61,111 bases of DNA from an uncultured Bradyrhizobium sp. (lineage in GTDB: Bacteria; Pseudomonadota; Alphaproteobacteria; Rhizobiales; Xanthobacteraceae): positions 1-61,111 of the forward strand of contig NZ_CAKZJO010000068.1 in assembly GCF_936943645.1 (NCBI RefSeq), given 5' to 3'. This document shows, in pieces, positions 16,385 to 24,374 of this stretch (positions are counted from its first letter, which is position 1; each line of letters starts with the position of its first letter). Position numbers and translations under genes: made by a program. A model generated the notes under the pieces. That model was given only the letters and a program-made list of their open reading frames with translations, did not search any database and was not told the origin of the DNA.

Positions 16385-16672
16385 ATGCCCACCCGAAACG
16401 TCGTGCTGACAGAGCGGCAGGAAGAGCTGCTTGAGACCCTCGTCAAGTCCGGTCGCTACCAGAATGCCAGCGAGGTTTTGCGCGACGGATTGCGGCTGGT
16501 GGAGCAACGCGAGGCGGAAGATGCAGGCAAGCTGAAAGCTCTGCGGGCAGCCGCGCGCGCGGGCGTCGGGGCATTGGATCAGGGAGACTACAAGGAATTT
16601 GCAAGTATCGAAGACCTGCAAGCCTATTTGAACGATCTCTCGGAGAAGATCATCTCTCGAACCGCCGAATAG
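16385..16672 (+). CDS. parD: ParD-family antitoxin
   Basis: The protein has 95 residues and starts MPTRNVVLTERQEELLETL. The ATG at 16385 is preferred over 16379 because GGA is then correctly spaced. The ribbon-helix-helix N-terminus (NVVLTERQEELLETLVKSGRYQNASEVLRDGLRLVEQRE) is typical of ParD/CopG-like antitoxins, and the C-terminal helix should wrap the toxin. It lies 7 bp upstream of a ParE-like toxin, behind a promoter with an overlapping palindrome to which it should bind. Confidence 0.9.
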   Translation: MPTRNVVLTERQEELLETLVKSGRYQNASEVLRDGLRLVEQREAEDAGKLKALRAAARAGVGALDQGDYKEFASIEDLQAYLNDLSEKIISRTAE

Positions 16673-16679
16673 AGCTGTC

Positions 16680-17036
16680 ATGGCCGGGCGGAGATGGCGC
16701 ATTCGTCTCGGTGCAGCCGCAGAGGTCGACTTCGCCAACATCCTCAGGTGGACCGCAGAGAACTTTGGCGCGCGACAATCTCGAATCTATCGCGATACCC
16801 TTGTTCAGGCGATGGGCGAGCTGGCTGAGGGTCCCAAGATTGCGGGCTCCAGGCCGCGAGACGAGATCATGGCAGGCCTTCGTACGCTTCACGTGGCACG
16901 GCACGGCCGGCGCGGAAGCCATTTCCTGATGTTTCGAGCGGCTCCGGGCAACACGATCGAAATCGTGCGTATCCTTCACGACAGAATTGACTTTCGGCGC
17001 CATGTCCCACCCGCCGGCGATGAGGACACAGGGTAG
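16680..17036 (+). CDS. parE: ParE/RelE-superfamily toxin
   Basis: The protein has 118 residues: MAGRRWRIRLGAAAEVDFANILRWTAENFGARQSRIYRDTLVQAMGEL at the start is represented by the motif pattern A-E-x-D-(x2)-I-x-x-W-T. The conserved core continues with GSRPRDEIMAGLRTLHVARH and IEIVRILHDRIDF, the beta-strand signature of ParE. ParE toxins poison DNA gyrase; the RelE relatives cut mRNA, so the target is assigned by family similarity only. The C-terminal tail (RRHVPPAGDEDTG) is short. It is translated just after the antitoxin. Confidence 0.88.
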   Translation: MAGRRWRIRLGAAAEVDFANILRWTAENFGARQSRIYRDTLVQAMGELAEGPKIAGSRPRDEIMAGLRTLHVARHGRRGSHFLMFRAAPGNTIEIVRILHDRIDFRRHVPPAGDEDTG

Positions 17037-17067
17037 GCTCGTGGCATTTCAAAGGAGCTCGGCGCCG

Positions 17068-17970
17068 CTACAGTTTCCCATAGACTCGCGCGGCGACCGC
17101 CTTCAGGCGCTCGACCGAGCCGGACTCCGGATGCGGCTTGACCGGCGCGAACAGGATCGAGGCCTGCCTGCCGTTCTTCCAGACATAGATGGTGACGGCG
17201 TTGCCGTTGCCCTTGGTGCAGGAATGCTCGCCGAAGGCTTCGCCGCCGAGCTCGGGGATCGCCACGTGCTTGCAGGGGCCTGCGCGTTTCATCATGCCGG
17301 CAGCGGTGTCGCGCGAGGTCGCGATCACCGCGACGGTCATGGTGTTGGCTTCGCGATCGAACATCATGCAGCTGCCTGCGCCGGTCCGCTGCACCGTCAG
17401 CGTGCTATTGTCGAGAAAGCCGTCGGCATCGGCGGCCGTGAGCCACTCGCAAGTGCCGAACCGCTCGCTGCTCTTGCCGACGCTTCCGATGGCAATTCGC
17501 GCGGCTTCCGTGACCGGCGCGAGCAGCGCGTCGTCGGCGCGCCGGCCGATCGGATAGACGGTAAGCTGCAGAATGTAGTCGCCTGACAAGGCGACGACCG
17601 AGGCCTCCTGGCGCTCCGCGCCGGCGGCGGTCGTTCCGCCCTGACCTTCGTCGCCGATCCCGGACACGGCGTTGAGCGGCATGCGCTCACTGAGCGTCTT
17701 GACGAAGGTCGCGTACAATTCCCGGGCGCGGTCCTTGTCGGGATTGCGGAACACGGAGAGCATCATCGTGTCGCCGCGCCCGCCCTGGTAGATGCAGCCG
17801 CGGCCGTCCTGATTTGAGATCAGCGACCATTTGAGCGCCGGCATCGCACGGGCGAGCTCCTGGGCGCTGATGAACGGGCAGGTTTCGGCCGCGCGCACGG
17901 GAAGCACGGGGGCGGCGGCGATGGCGAGGACGAGAGCGAGGAAAACGAACAGACGATCGAGATTGCGCAT
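17068..17970 (-). CDS. Secreted protein with two tandem Cys-containing domains, unknown function
   Basis: The protein has 300 residues with a signal peptide (LFVFLALVLAIAAAPVLPVRA). The mature part consists of two similar halves: the first starts CPFISAQELARAMPALKW...GRGCIYQ, the second CEWLTAADADGFLDNS...AGSCMMFD. Both continue with a TMMLSVFR / TMTVAVIA strand and a later CIYQ/CTKG-type region. The arrangement recalls DUF3558-like secreted domains, but assignment is uncertain. It is convergent with parE (31 bp apart), so it is not part of that operon. The duplication is seen directly; the function is unknown. Confidence 0.8.
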   Translation of the reverse strand: MRNLDRLFVFLALVLAIAAAPVLPVRAAETCPFISAQELARAMPALKWSLISNQDGRGCIYQGGRGDTMMLSVFRNPDKDRARELYATFVKTLSERMPLNAVSGIGDEGQGGTTAAGAERQEASVVALSGDYILQLTVYPIGRRADDALLAPVTEAARIAIGSVGKSSERFGTCEWLTAADADGFLDNSTLTVQRTGAGSCMMFDREANTMTVAVIATSRDTAAGMMKRAGPCKHVAIPELGGEAFGEHSCTKGNGNAVTIYVWKNGRQASILFAPVKPHPESGSVERLKAVAARVYGKL

Positions 17971-17993
17971 GAAGCGAACTTACTCTCGAAATC

Positions 17994-18041
17994 GCGCGCC
18001 CGGAACGCCTCGAACGCCCGACGCTCGGATTCGTCGTCTGA
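17994..18041 (-). pseudogene. Decayed 3' fragment of tRNA-Arg
   Basis: These 48 bases match positions 18517-18564 of the intact tRNA-Arg gene with six mismatches, in the same orientation, and cover the 3' acceptor strand, T arm, variable loop and anticodon arm including the ACG anticodon. The D arm and 5' acceptor strand are missing. The T stem is still paired with G-T pairs, but the anticodon stem has a mismatch. It lies just upstream of the secreted-protein start and about 520 bp from the intact gene, with only queD between them. Confidence 0.8.
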
Positions 18042-18073
18042 CATGCCCGGGCCGGGTCAGCGCGAGGCCGTCG

Positions 18074-18430
18074 TCACTGCCCGTTATATTCGGCCCAGCA
18101 ATCCGCGGTTTCATAGACCCGGACGGACCATAGCTGCGGAAGGCTCGGCTTCAGCCGGTCCCAGATCCAGACCGCGATATTCTCGGCAGTCGGGTTCTCG
18201 AGGCCTTTGACCTCGTTCAGGCATTGGTGGTCCAGCGCAGCCATGATGTCGGCGAAGCTGTTTTCGATGTCGAAGAAATCGGCGACGAAGCCGGTGTGCG
18301 GATCGACCGGCCCGTCCAATTGGACCTCGACCCGGTAGGAATGACCATGCAGCCGGCGGCATCGGTGGGTCTCGGGCACGTTCGGCAGCCGATGCGCCGC
18401 CTCGAACTTGAACGCCTGCGATATCCTCAT
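18074..18430 (-). CDS. queD: 6-carboxytetrahydropterin synthase
   Basis: The protein has 118 residues. The ATG at 18430 has GAGGAGCTGG upstream. The family features are visible: zinc ligands His13 (FEAAH) and His28/His30 (LHGHSY), the catalytic Cys24 in CRRLHGH, and the later conserved DFFDIENSFADIM, LDHQCLNE, NPTAENIAVWIWDRL and VYETADCWAEY. QueD converts 7,8-dihydroneopterin triphosphate to 6-carboxytetrahydropterin in queuosine and other 7-deazaguanine synthesis. No other que gene is nearby. The gene is bracketed by tRNA-Arg and its partial copy. Confidence 0.93.
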   Translation of the reverse strand: MRISQAFKFEAAHRLPNVPETHRCRRLHGHSYRVEVQLDGPVDPHTGFVADFFDIENSFADIMAALDHQCLNEVKGLENPTAENIAVWIWDRLKPSLPQLWSVRVYETADCWAEYNGQ

Positions 18431-18514
18431 CCAGCTCCTCACACGACGTCGCCATCCGGTCTCAGGCCCGTCTGGCGACCAGATGCTGCTTGGTCCTGAC
18501 CTTTCGGCGAAGAA

Positions 18515-18591
18515 TGGCGCGCCCGGAACGATTCGAACGTCCGACCCTCAGATTCGTAGTCTGATGCTCTATCCAGCTGAGCTACGGGCGC
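18515..18591 (-). tRNA. tRNA-Arg (anticodon ACG)
   Basis: The minus strand gives a complete cloverleaf: acceptor GCGCCCG/CGGGCGC, a D arm with AGCTCAGCTGGATAGAGC, anticodon loop CTACGAA with ACG, T loop TTCGAAT, discriminator G and an encoded CCA at the 3' end (18515-18517). The ACG anticodon is normally edited at A34 to inosine to read CGU, CGC and CGA. Confidence 0.97.
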
Positions 18592-18741
18592 GTGTTTCGC
18601 AAACAGCGCGGGCGTGACCCGCGACGCAGCCCCCGGCAAAGCCGGAGGGGGTGCGAAAGAGCGCTCTGACTAACCGCTCTTGGCCGGATTGGCAAGGTCC
18701 GGGATGGGGAGATTTTCGCGGATCTTCACTGATCCCTCCGC

Positions 18742-18836
18742 CATTCCGGGGGGAGGTGAAGCGGCGAGCCCGGAATCCATAACCACCAGCCGGGGTTATG
18801 GATTCCGGGCCTGGCCCTTCGGGCCATCCCGGAATG
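18742..18836. repeat. Intergenic palindromic repeat (CATTCCGGG family)
   Basis: Outer arms CATTCCGGG / CCCGGAATG enclose a hairpin with 16-bp arms (18769-18784 and 18794-18809, ending in CCGGAATCCATAACC and its complement). A related outer pair occurs at 30404-30446. It fills most of the 285-bp gap between tRNA-Arg and the sensor kinase and contains no coding potential. Confidence 0.75.
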
Positions 18837-18876
18837 AAGGAAAGAGTGAAATTGCGCCCACTCGGCCTCTGGCCGA

Positions 18877-20376
18877 CTACGCCCGCTGCCGCTCGTTGCG
18901 GATCGAGAGCAGCTCCACGGGGCGGTCGGGGATGACGATGCGGAAGGTGGCGCCGATGGTGCCTTCGACCAGATGGATGTCGCCGCCATGGGCGCGGACC
19001 AGCTCGGCGGCGATGGCAAGGCCGAGACCGCTGCCGCCGGGGCGGCCGGAGGTCTGGAACGCCTCGAACAGATGGTCCCTGGTCTTCTGGGGCACGCCGG
19101 GGCCGGTGTCGGAGACCTCGATGATCGCCACGGCGCCTTCGCGTTTTCCGGTGATCCGGATCTGCTGCGGGCCGCCGTCACCGGAGGAATGACTCTCCAG
19201 CGCCTGGGCGGCGTTGCGCACGAGATTGAGCAGCACCCGGAACAGCTGATCGGGATCGGCATCGATGGCGAGCCCGCGCTCGATCGCGGCGACCCAGGCG
19301 ATCGAAACGTCGGAGGCGAGACCTGCGGTCTCGCGCACCTCCAGCACCACGGGCTCGATCAGGATCATGCGGCGGTCGGGCGCGGCCTCCTGGGCGCGGC
19401 CATAGGACAGCGTCGATTGGCAGAAGGCGATGGCGCGCTCGAGCGAGCGGACCAGCTTCGGCGCAAAGCGCTGCACCCGCGGATCCGGCACGCTGGCGAG
19501 CTGATCCGACAGCAGCTGGGCCGAAGCCAGCAGATTGCGCAGATCGTGGTTGATCTTGGACACGGCGAGGCCAAGGGCGGCGAGCCGGCTCTTCTGATGC
19601 AGCATCGACATCAGATCGCGCTGCATGTCCGACAATTCCCGCTCGGCGACCCCGATCTCGTCGCTGCGCTGGCTCGGCACGATGATTCCCGCCGAGCTTT
19701 CGGGGTTCTCGTGGAAGCCGACCAGGCTCGCGGTCAGCCGCCGCATCGGGCGCACGAAGAGATAATGGAGCGCGAGATAGACGAGGCCCGCGGTCAGCAC
19801 CGCGATGATCAGCGCAACCACCACGACGTTACGGGAGAAGCGATACATCTGCTGCCGCAGCGGCAGCTCGTCGGTCACGATCTCGATGAACTGGGCATTG
19901 CCGACCCCGGGCCCGACGATGCGGATGGCCTGGTTGCCGGTCTCCAGCATCATCCGGAACGAGCCGGTGATCGCCTCCCAGGCCGTCATGTCGCGGAGGT
20001 CGATGTCGTGCTCGATGGCGGCCGGAATGTTGTCGCTGGCGAGCAGGCGGCGCTGCTGGCCCATCTTGATGGCGACGGCCCGGGCATTGATGCTTTTCAG
20101 GATCTGCCGCGACAGCGAATCGGGAACCATGCCGAGCGGCGCGGCATCCAGCACCAGCGCGGCGGTGTTGGCCGCCGCGACGCGGTCGTTCAGGCGGTTG
20201 ACCCAGAAGTTGGCGATGGCGGGCACATAGAGCAGGCTGGCCGCGATCATGACCAGGGGGACGGTCAGCAGCAGCAGCTTGCCCGACAGCCCAAGCCCGC
20301 GCGTCCCGCGGGGGCGCACCGCCGGCTGGTCCGGCTGATCCTGATCCTGGATCGGCTGGAGGTCTGTCGCTGCCAC
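18877..20376 (-). CDS. Membrane-bound sensor histidine kinase
   Basis: The protein has about 499 residues. Two membrane helices (LLLLTVPLVMIAASLLYVPAI near residue 35 and VVVVALIIAVLTAGLVYLAL near 185) bracket a periplasmic sensor domain; a HAMP linker, an H box with the phospho-acceptor His in LAVSKINHDLRNLL, and an HATPase domain with N box LNLVRNAAQAL, DTGPGVP and GSGLGLAIA follow. No response regulator lies next to it, so its partner is unknown. The GTG at 20376 has GAGGG upstream and is preferred, but an open frame extends to 20514. It is divergent from rpmH. Confidence 0.85.
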   Translation of the reverse strand: MAATDLQPIQDQDQPDQPAVRPRGTRGLGLSGKLLLLTVPLVMIAASLLYVPAIANFWVNRLNDRVAAANTAALVLDAAPLGMVPDSLSRQILKSINARAVAIKMGQQRRLLASDNIPAAIEHDIDLRDMTAWEAITGSFRMMLETGNQAIRIVGPGVGNAQFIEIVTDELPLRQQMYRFSRNVVVVALIIAVLTAGLVYLALHYLFVRPMRRLTASLVGFHENPESSAGIIVPSQRSDEIGVAERELSDMQRDLMSMLHQKSRLAALGLAVSKINHDLRNLLASAQLLSDQLASVPDPRVQRFAPKLVRSLERAIAFCQSTLSYGRAQEAAPDRRMILIEPVVLEVRETAGLASDVSIAWVAAIERGLAIDADPDQLFRVLLNLVRNAAQALESHSSGDGGPQQIRITGKREGAVAIIEVSDTGPGVPQKTRDHLFEAFQTSGRPGGSGLGLAIAAELVRAHGGDIHLVEGTIGATFRIVIPDRPVELLSIRNERQRA

Positions 20377-20571
20377 GAAATTCGCCCTCGCTGCCCTTGG
20401 CGTCTGAAGGATTGGCGGTAGGAAGATGCGGTCCGACCCCGGTCCGGTCAAATTACGGATCGCTAATCTGCCGAGGTGGGATGTAGGCGCTGATATCGCG
20501 AGTCGCCACCTCAAGGGTTAAAAACCCCTAGCAAACAGCGATATTCACCGGAAACGTGCGCTTGTGCGGCG

Positions 20572-20600
20572 TTGACGAAAACAAGGCGCTCCCTTATAAG
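20572..20600 (+). promoter_or_regulatory. Sigma-70-type promoter of rpmH-rnpA-yidC
   Basis: TTGACG (20572-20577), a 17-bp spacer and TATAAG (20595-20600) form a near-consensus housekeeping promoter. It implies a leader of about 130 nt before the rpmH GTG. The 364-bp gap between the sensor kinase and rpmH otherwise shows no gene. Confidence 0.75.
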
Positions 20601-20740
20601 CCGCGCAAATTGTCCGCGATGACCCGGTGTGACGCCGGGAGCGGCTCTTCTGGGGCCGAAAATGGCCCGTTTTGGGCCGCATCTTCCGGACTTTCCTATC
20701 AATTCTACAGGCAAATTGCCCGGTCAGCGGAGAAAAACCC

Positions 20741-20875
20741 GTGAAGCGGACTTATCAACCCAGCAAACTGGTGCGCAAGCGCCGTCACGGCTTCCGTGCC
20801 CGTCTCGCCACTGCCGGCGGCCGCAAGGTTCTCGCCGCCCGCCGCGCCCGCGGCCGCAAGCGTCTGAGCGCCTGA
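20741..20875 (+). CDS. rpmH: 50S ribosomal protein L34
   Basis: The protein has 44 residues: the family pattern KRTYQPSKLVRKRRHGFRAR and the Arg/Lys-rich end GRKVLAARRARGRKRLSA are unmistakable and the length is standard. The start codon is GTG, with an AGCGGAG ribosome-binding site. It is followed 28 bp later by rnpA, the conserved bacterial order. Confidence 0.98.
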   Translation: MKRTYQPSKLVRKRRHGFRARLATAGGRKVLAARRARGRKRLSA

Positions 20876-20903
20876 GCCGGACCCCCTTTTCCGGGATTTC
20901 ATC

Positions 20904-21293
20904 ATGGATCGGCTGAGGCAGCGGGCGGATTTCCTCGCCGTTGCCAATGGCGCGCGGGCGAATAGTCCCGCGTTCGTCCTGCAAAGCCGCCCCCGCGATG
21001 ATTCCGGCCCTGTCAGGATCGGCTTCACCGTTACCAAAAAGAACGGCAACGCCCCCGAGCGCAATCGCATCCGGCGCCGGCTTCGCGAACTGGTGAAGCG
21101 GCTCGATCCGGTATCGATGCAGCCCCATCATGATTATGTGCTGGTCGGACGAAGGGACGCGCTCTCGCGCGACTTCGCGACCATGCTCGACGATCTGCGC
21201 ATAGCGTTCACGAAGCCTGCGCGGCATACGCACAAGGGATCGCGTGGCCAGAGGCCGGGTCCCGCCTCAGCTGCCAGCCGCAAACCGGATTGA
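20904..21293 (+). CDS. rnpA: Ribonuclease P protein component
   Basis: The protein has 129 residues. The start MDRLRQRADFLAVANGARAN, the strand RIGFTVTKKNGNAPERN and the signature RNRIRRRLRELVK identify the basic protein subunit of RNase P, which together with rnpB RNA (not in this window) matures tRNA 5' ends. The tail after residue 105 is basic and low in structure, as in many alphaproteobacteria. It follows rpmH and precedes yidC by 16 bp. Confidence 0.96.
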   Translation: MDRLRQRADFLAVANGARANSPAFVLQSRPRDDSGPVRIGFTVTKKNGNAPERNRIRRRLRELVKRLDPVSMQPHHDYVLVGRRDALSRDFATMLDDLRIAFTKPARHTHKGSRGQRPGPASAASRKPD

Positions 21294-21309
21294 TGACGAG
21301 ACAACAGTG

Positions 21310-23154
21310 ATGACCGACAATCGCAATACCATCCTCGCCGTCATTCTGTCGGGCCTCGTCCTGATCGCCTGGCAATATTTCTACAACGTGCCGGCGATGG
21401 AGAAGCAGCGCGCCCAGCAGCAGGCGCAGGCCGAGCTGCAGAAGGCCACGCCGCAGCCGACCGCGTCCGCGACGCCCGGTGCCACGCCGCAGCCCGGCGC
21501 AGCCCAGCCGGCGTCGCCGGCCGCGAACCAGGCCCAGCCGGTCGTTGCGCGCGACGTCGCGATCGCCGCCAGCCCGCGCGTCAAGATCGACACGCCGCGG
21601 ATCGCCGGCAGCATCGCGCTGAAGGGGGGCCGCATCGACGACATTGCGCTGGTGCAATTCCGCGAAACGGTCGACCCGAAGTCGCCGCCGATCATCCTCT
21701 ATTCGCCCTCGGGCACCGCAGAGCCCTATTACGCCGAATTCGGCTGGGTGGCGGCGACGGGCGTCACGGCGAAGATGCCGGATGCCCAGACCGTCTGGCA
21801 GCAGGACGGCAGCGGCAACCTGACGCCGACGACGCCGGTGGTGCTGAAATGGGACAATGGCGACGGCCTCACCTTCCGCCGCACCATTGCCGTTGACGAC
21901 CATTATCTCTTCACCGTCAAGGACGAGGTGAGCAATGTCGGCAATGCGCCGGTCACGCTCTATCCTTACGCGCTGATCTCGCGCCACGGCACGCCGCAGG
22001 TGTCCGGCTATTACATCCTGCACGAGGGCCTGATCGGCTATCTCGGCGATCACGGCTTGCAGGAATATGCCTACAAGAAGATCGACGAAGCCAAGAAGGT
22101 CGACTTCAAGGCCACCAATGGCTGGCTCGGCATCACCGACAAGTACTGGGCTTCGGCGCTGCTGCCCGACACCAGTGCGCCGCTTCAGGCGAAGTTCTCC
22201 TCGAACCTCACCGGCAACGTCCACACCTACCAGACCGATTATCTGCTCGACCCCGTCACCGTCGCGATCGGCGGCACCGCCACCGCGAACGCGCGGCTGT
22301 TCGCCGGCGCCAAGGAAGCCGGCGTCGTCGGCGTGTTCCCGTTCGCCGGTCTCGGCGGCTACAACAAGGAGCTGGGGCTGAACCATTTCGATCTCTTGAT
22401 CGACTGGGGCTGGTTCTACTTCATCACCAAGCCGATGTTCCTCGGCCTCGACTTCTTCTACCGCTTCTTCGGCAATTTCGGCATCTCGATCCTGCTCGTG
22501 ACCGTGATCGTGAAGCTCTTGTTCTTCCCGCTGGCGAACAAGTCCTACGCCTCGATGGCGAAGATGAAGTCGATCCAGCCGCAGCTGCAGGCGCTGAAAG
22601 AGCGCTATCCCGACGACAAGGTGAAGCAGCAGCAGGAGATGATGGAGATCTACCGCAAGGAGAAGATCAATCCGGTCGCCGGCTGTCTTCCCGTGGTGAT
22701 CCAGATCCCGGTGTTCTTCTCGCTCTACAAGGTGCTGTTCGTCACCATCGAAATGCGGCACGCGCCGTTCTACGGCTGGATCAAGGACCTCTCCGCGCCG
22801 GACCCGACCAACCTCTTCAACCTGTTCGGCCTGATCCCGATCGATCCGACGACGCTTCCCGTGTTCGGCCACTATCTGCATCTCGGCATCTGGCCGATCA
22901 TCATGGGCATCACGATGTGGTTCCAGATGAAGCTGAACCCGACGCCGCCGGATCCGACCCAGCAGATCATCTTCAACTGGATGCCGCTGATCTTCACCTT
23001 CATGCTGGCGGGCTTCCCGGCGGGCCTCGTGATCTACTGGGCCTGGAACAACACGCTCTCGGTGGTCCAGCAGAGCTACATCATGCGCCGCAACGGCGTG
23101 AAGGTGGAACTGTTCGACAATCTCAAGGCGACGTTCGCGCGGAAGGCGACGTAA
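21310..23154 (+). CDS. yidC: Membrane protein insertase YidC
   Basis: The protein has 614 residues. An N-terminal membrane anchor (NTILAVILSGLVLIAWQYFY) is followed by an Ala/Pro/Gln linker, the large periplasmic P1 domain, and the conserved C-terminal insertase domain (ISILLVTVIVKLLFFPLANKSYASMAKMK, NPVAGCLPVVIQIPVFFSLYKVL, FNWMPLIFTFMLAGFPAGLVIYWAWNN). It inserts proteins into the inner membrane alone or with SecYEG. The ATG at 21310 is chosen because the preceding codons overlap the rnpA end and are not conserved in type. It is co-transcribed with rpmH and rnpA by position. Confidence 0.97.
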   Translation: MTDNRNTILAVILSGLVLIAWQYFYNVPAMEKQRAQQQAQAELQKATPQPTASATPGATPQPGAAQPASPAANQAQPVVARDVAIAASPRVKIDTPRIAGSIALKGGRIDDIALVQFRETVDPKSPPIILYSPSGTAEPYYAEFGWVAATGVTAKMPDAQTVWQQDGSGNLTPTTPVVLKWDNGDGLTFRRTIAVDDHYLFTVKDEVSNVGNAPVTLYPYALISRHGTPQVSGYYILHEGLIGYLGDHGLQEYAYKKIDEAKKVDFKATNGWLGITDKYWASALLPDTSAPLQAKFSSNLTGNVHTYQTDYLLDPVTVAIGGTATANARLFAGAKEAGVVGVFPFAGLGGYNKELGLNHFDLLIDWGWFYFITKPMFLGLDFFYRFFGNFGISILLVTVIVKLLFFPLANKSYASMAKMKSIQPQLQALKERYPDDKVKQQQEMMEIYRKEKINPVAGCLPVVIQIPVFFSLYKVLFVTIEMRHAPFYGWIKDLSAPDPTNLFNLFGLIPIDPTTLPVFGHYLHLGIWPIIMGITMWFQMKLNPTPPDPTQQIIFNWMPLIFTFMLAGFPAGLVIYWAWNNTLSVVQQSYIMRRNGVKVELFDNLKATFARKAT

Positions 23155-23165
23155 GCGTCAGACAG

Positions 23166-23190
23166 GTGCCCGCCTACGTCATGCGGGCAC
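23166..23190 (+). terminator. Hairpin after yidC
   Basis: GTGCCCGC and GCGGGCAC form a perfect 8-bp stem with a 9-base loop, starting 12 bp after the yidC stop codon. No long T-run follows, so it may be a weak terminator or RNA-stabilising hairpin. Confidence 0.55.
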
Positions 23191-23203
23191 AATGCTTCCA
23201 AGT

Positions 23204-23330
23204 CGTCATGCCCGGGCTTGTCCCGCCTGCGCGGCCGAAGCCGCTTCGGCGCGGCGAAGGCCCGGGCATCCACGTTTTGGAAGCTTGCTCCGTGAAGACG
23301 TGGATGGCCGGGTCAAGCCCGGCCATGACG
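23204..23330. repeat. Palindromic repeat (CGTCATGCCCGG family)
   Basis: Outer arms CGTCATG...CATGACG enclose two nested inverted repeats (GCCCGGGC / GCCCGGGC and ATCCACG / CGTGGAT). It occupies the gap between yidC and engB, in transcribed DNA. Confidence 0.75.
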
Positions 23331-23347
23331 CGAGGATAGACTTTCAG

Positions 23348-24001
23348 ATGACCGACAAGTCAGACGACAAGCTGATCGAGGCCGGGCGAAAGCTGTTCGC
23401 CCGCGACTGGCAATTCATCTGGGCCTCGCCCTCGATTCAGACGTTGCCGCCGATGGCGGGGCTCGAAGTCGCCTTTGCCGGGCGCTCCAATGTCGGCAAG
23501 TCCAGCCTGATCAACGCACTCACCGGGCGCAACGCGCTGGCGCGCACCTCGCATACGCCGGGCCGCACCCAGGAGCTGATCTTCTTCGAGGTCCCCGGCA
23601 AGAACGATTTGCGCCTCGTCGACATGCCCGGTTACGGCTATGCCAAGGCGCCGAAGAGCCAGGTCGCGTCCTGGACCGAGCTGATCCACAAATTCCTGCT
23701 GGGACGCGCCAGCCTCGCACGCGTCTACGTGCTGATCGACGCGCGGCACGGCATCAAGGACGTCGACCTCGAGGTGCTCAAGACGCTCGACCGCTCCGCG
23801 GTCAGCTATCAGATCGTGCTGACCAAGGCCGACCAGGTGAAGGCCTCCGAGCTGCAAGCACGCATCGCCGAGACCGAGGCGGCGCTGGCAAAACATCCGG
23901 CCGCGTTCCCGAACGTGCTCGCGACCTCGTCGCGCAGCTCGACCGGCATGGAAAGCCTGCGCGCCGCGATGGCGAAGCTCGTGGAAGAGCGGGCCTCGTG
24001 A
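23348..24001 (+). CDS. engB: Ribosome biogenesis GTPase EngB/YsxC
   Basis: The protein has 217 residues. The GTPase motifs are G1 GRSNVGKSSL, G3 DMPGYGYAKAP (DxxG), G4 LTKADQV and the SRSSTG stretch as G5 region. EngB proteins assist 50S subunit assembly. The ATG at 23348 (MTDKSDDKL) is preferred over a long upstream extension that would run through the palindromic repeat. Its stop codon TGA overlaps the ATG of the next gene by one base. Confidence 0.95.
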   Translation: MTDKSDDKLIEAGRKLFARDWQFIWASPSIQTLPPMAGLEVAFAGRSNVGKSSLINALTGRNALARTSHTPGRTQELIFFEVPGKNDLRLVDMPGYGYAKAPKSQVASWTELIHKFLLGRASLARVYVLIDARHGIKDVDLEVLKTLDRSAVSYQIVLTKADQVKASELQARIAETEAALAKHPAAFPNVLATSSRSSTGMESLRAAMAKLVEERAS

Positions 24002-24366
24002 TGCCGGCGCATCGCCTGCTGATCGCCCTTGCCGGCGTGATGGGCGCCGCCGGCGTCGCATTGGCCGCCGCCTCCGCCCACGGCGCGGATGCGAGCCGGC
24101 TCGCCACGGCGAGTGCCATGTTGCTGTTTCATGCAACCGCCATATTGGCGACCACCGCTCTGCTCGCGCGCGGCCTTCTGCACGGCGGAATTGGCCTCAT
24201 CGCCGCGTTCGGCTTCGTGACCGGCGCCGCGCTGTTCGCGGGCGACCTCACCTTGCGGCAATTTGCCGGGCACGCGCTGTTTCCCATGGCGGCACCGACC
24301 GGTGGAACGGTGATGATTGCGAGCTGGCTGGCGGTGGCGATAGCGGCGGCGCTGCCGCGGAAGTGA
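24001..24366 (+). CDS. DUF423 small membrane protein
   Basis: The protein has 121 residues with about four membrane helices. The family features are an N-terminal LAGVMGAAGVALAAASAHGA, FHATAILATTAL and a C-terminal GTVMIASWLAVAIAAALPRK, with FAGDLTLRQFAGH between helices. Start ATG overlaps the engB stop, so the two are translationally coupled. The biochemical role of DUF423 is unknown. Confidence 0.85.
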   Translation: MPAHRLLIALAGVMGAAGVALAAASAHGADASRLATASAMLLFHATAILATTALLARGLLHGGIGLIAAFGFVTGAALFAGDLTLRQFAGHALFPMAAPTGGTVMIASWLAVAIAAALPRK

Positions 24367-24374
24367 CGCTTTCT

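Noticed and set aside
17994..18041. Second functional tRNA-Arg
   Set aside because: The D arm and 5' acceptor strand are missing and the anticodon stem has a mismatch, so it cannot form a cloverleaf.
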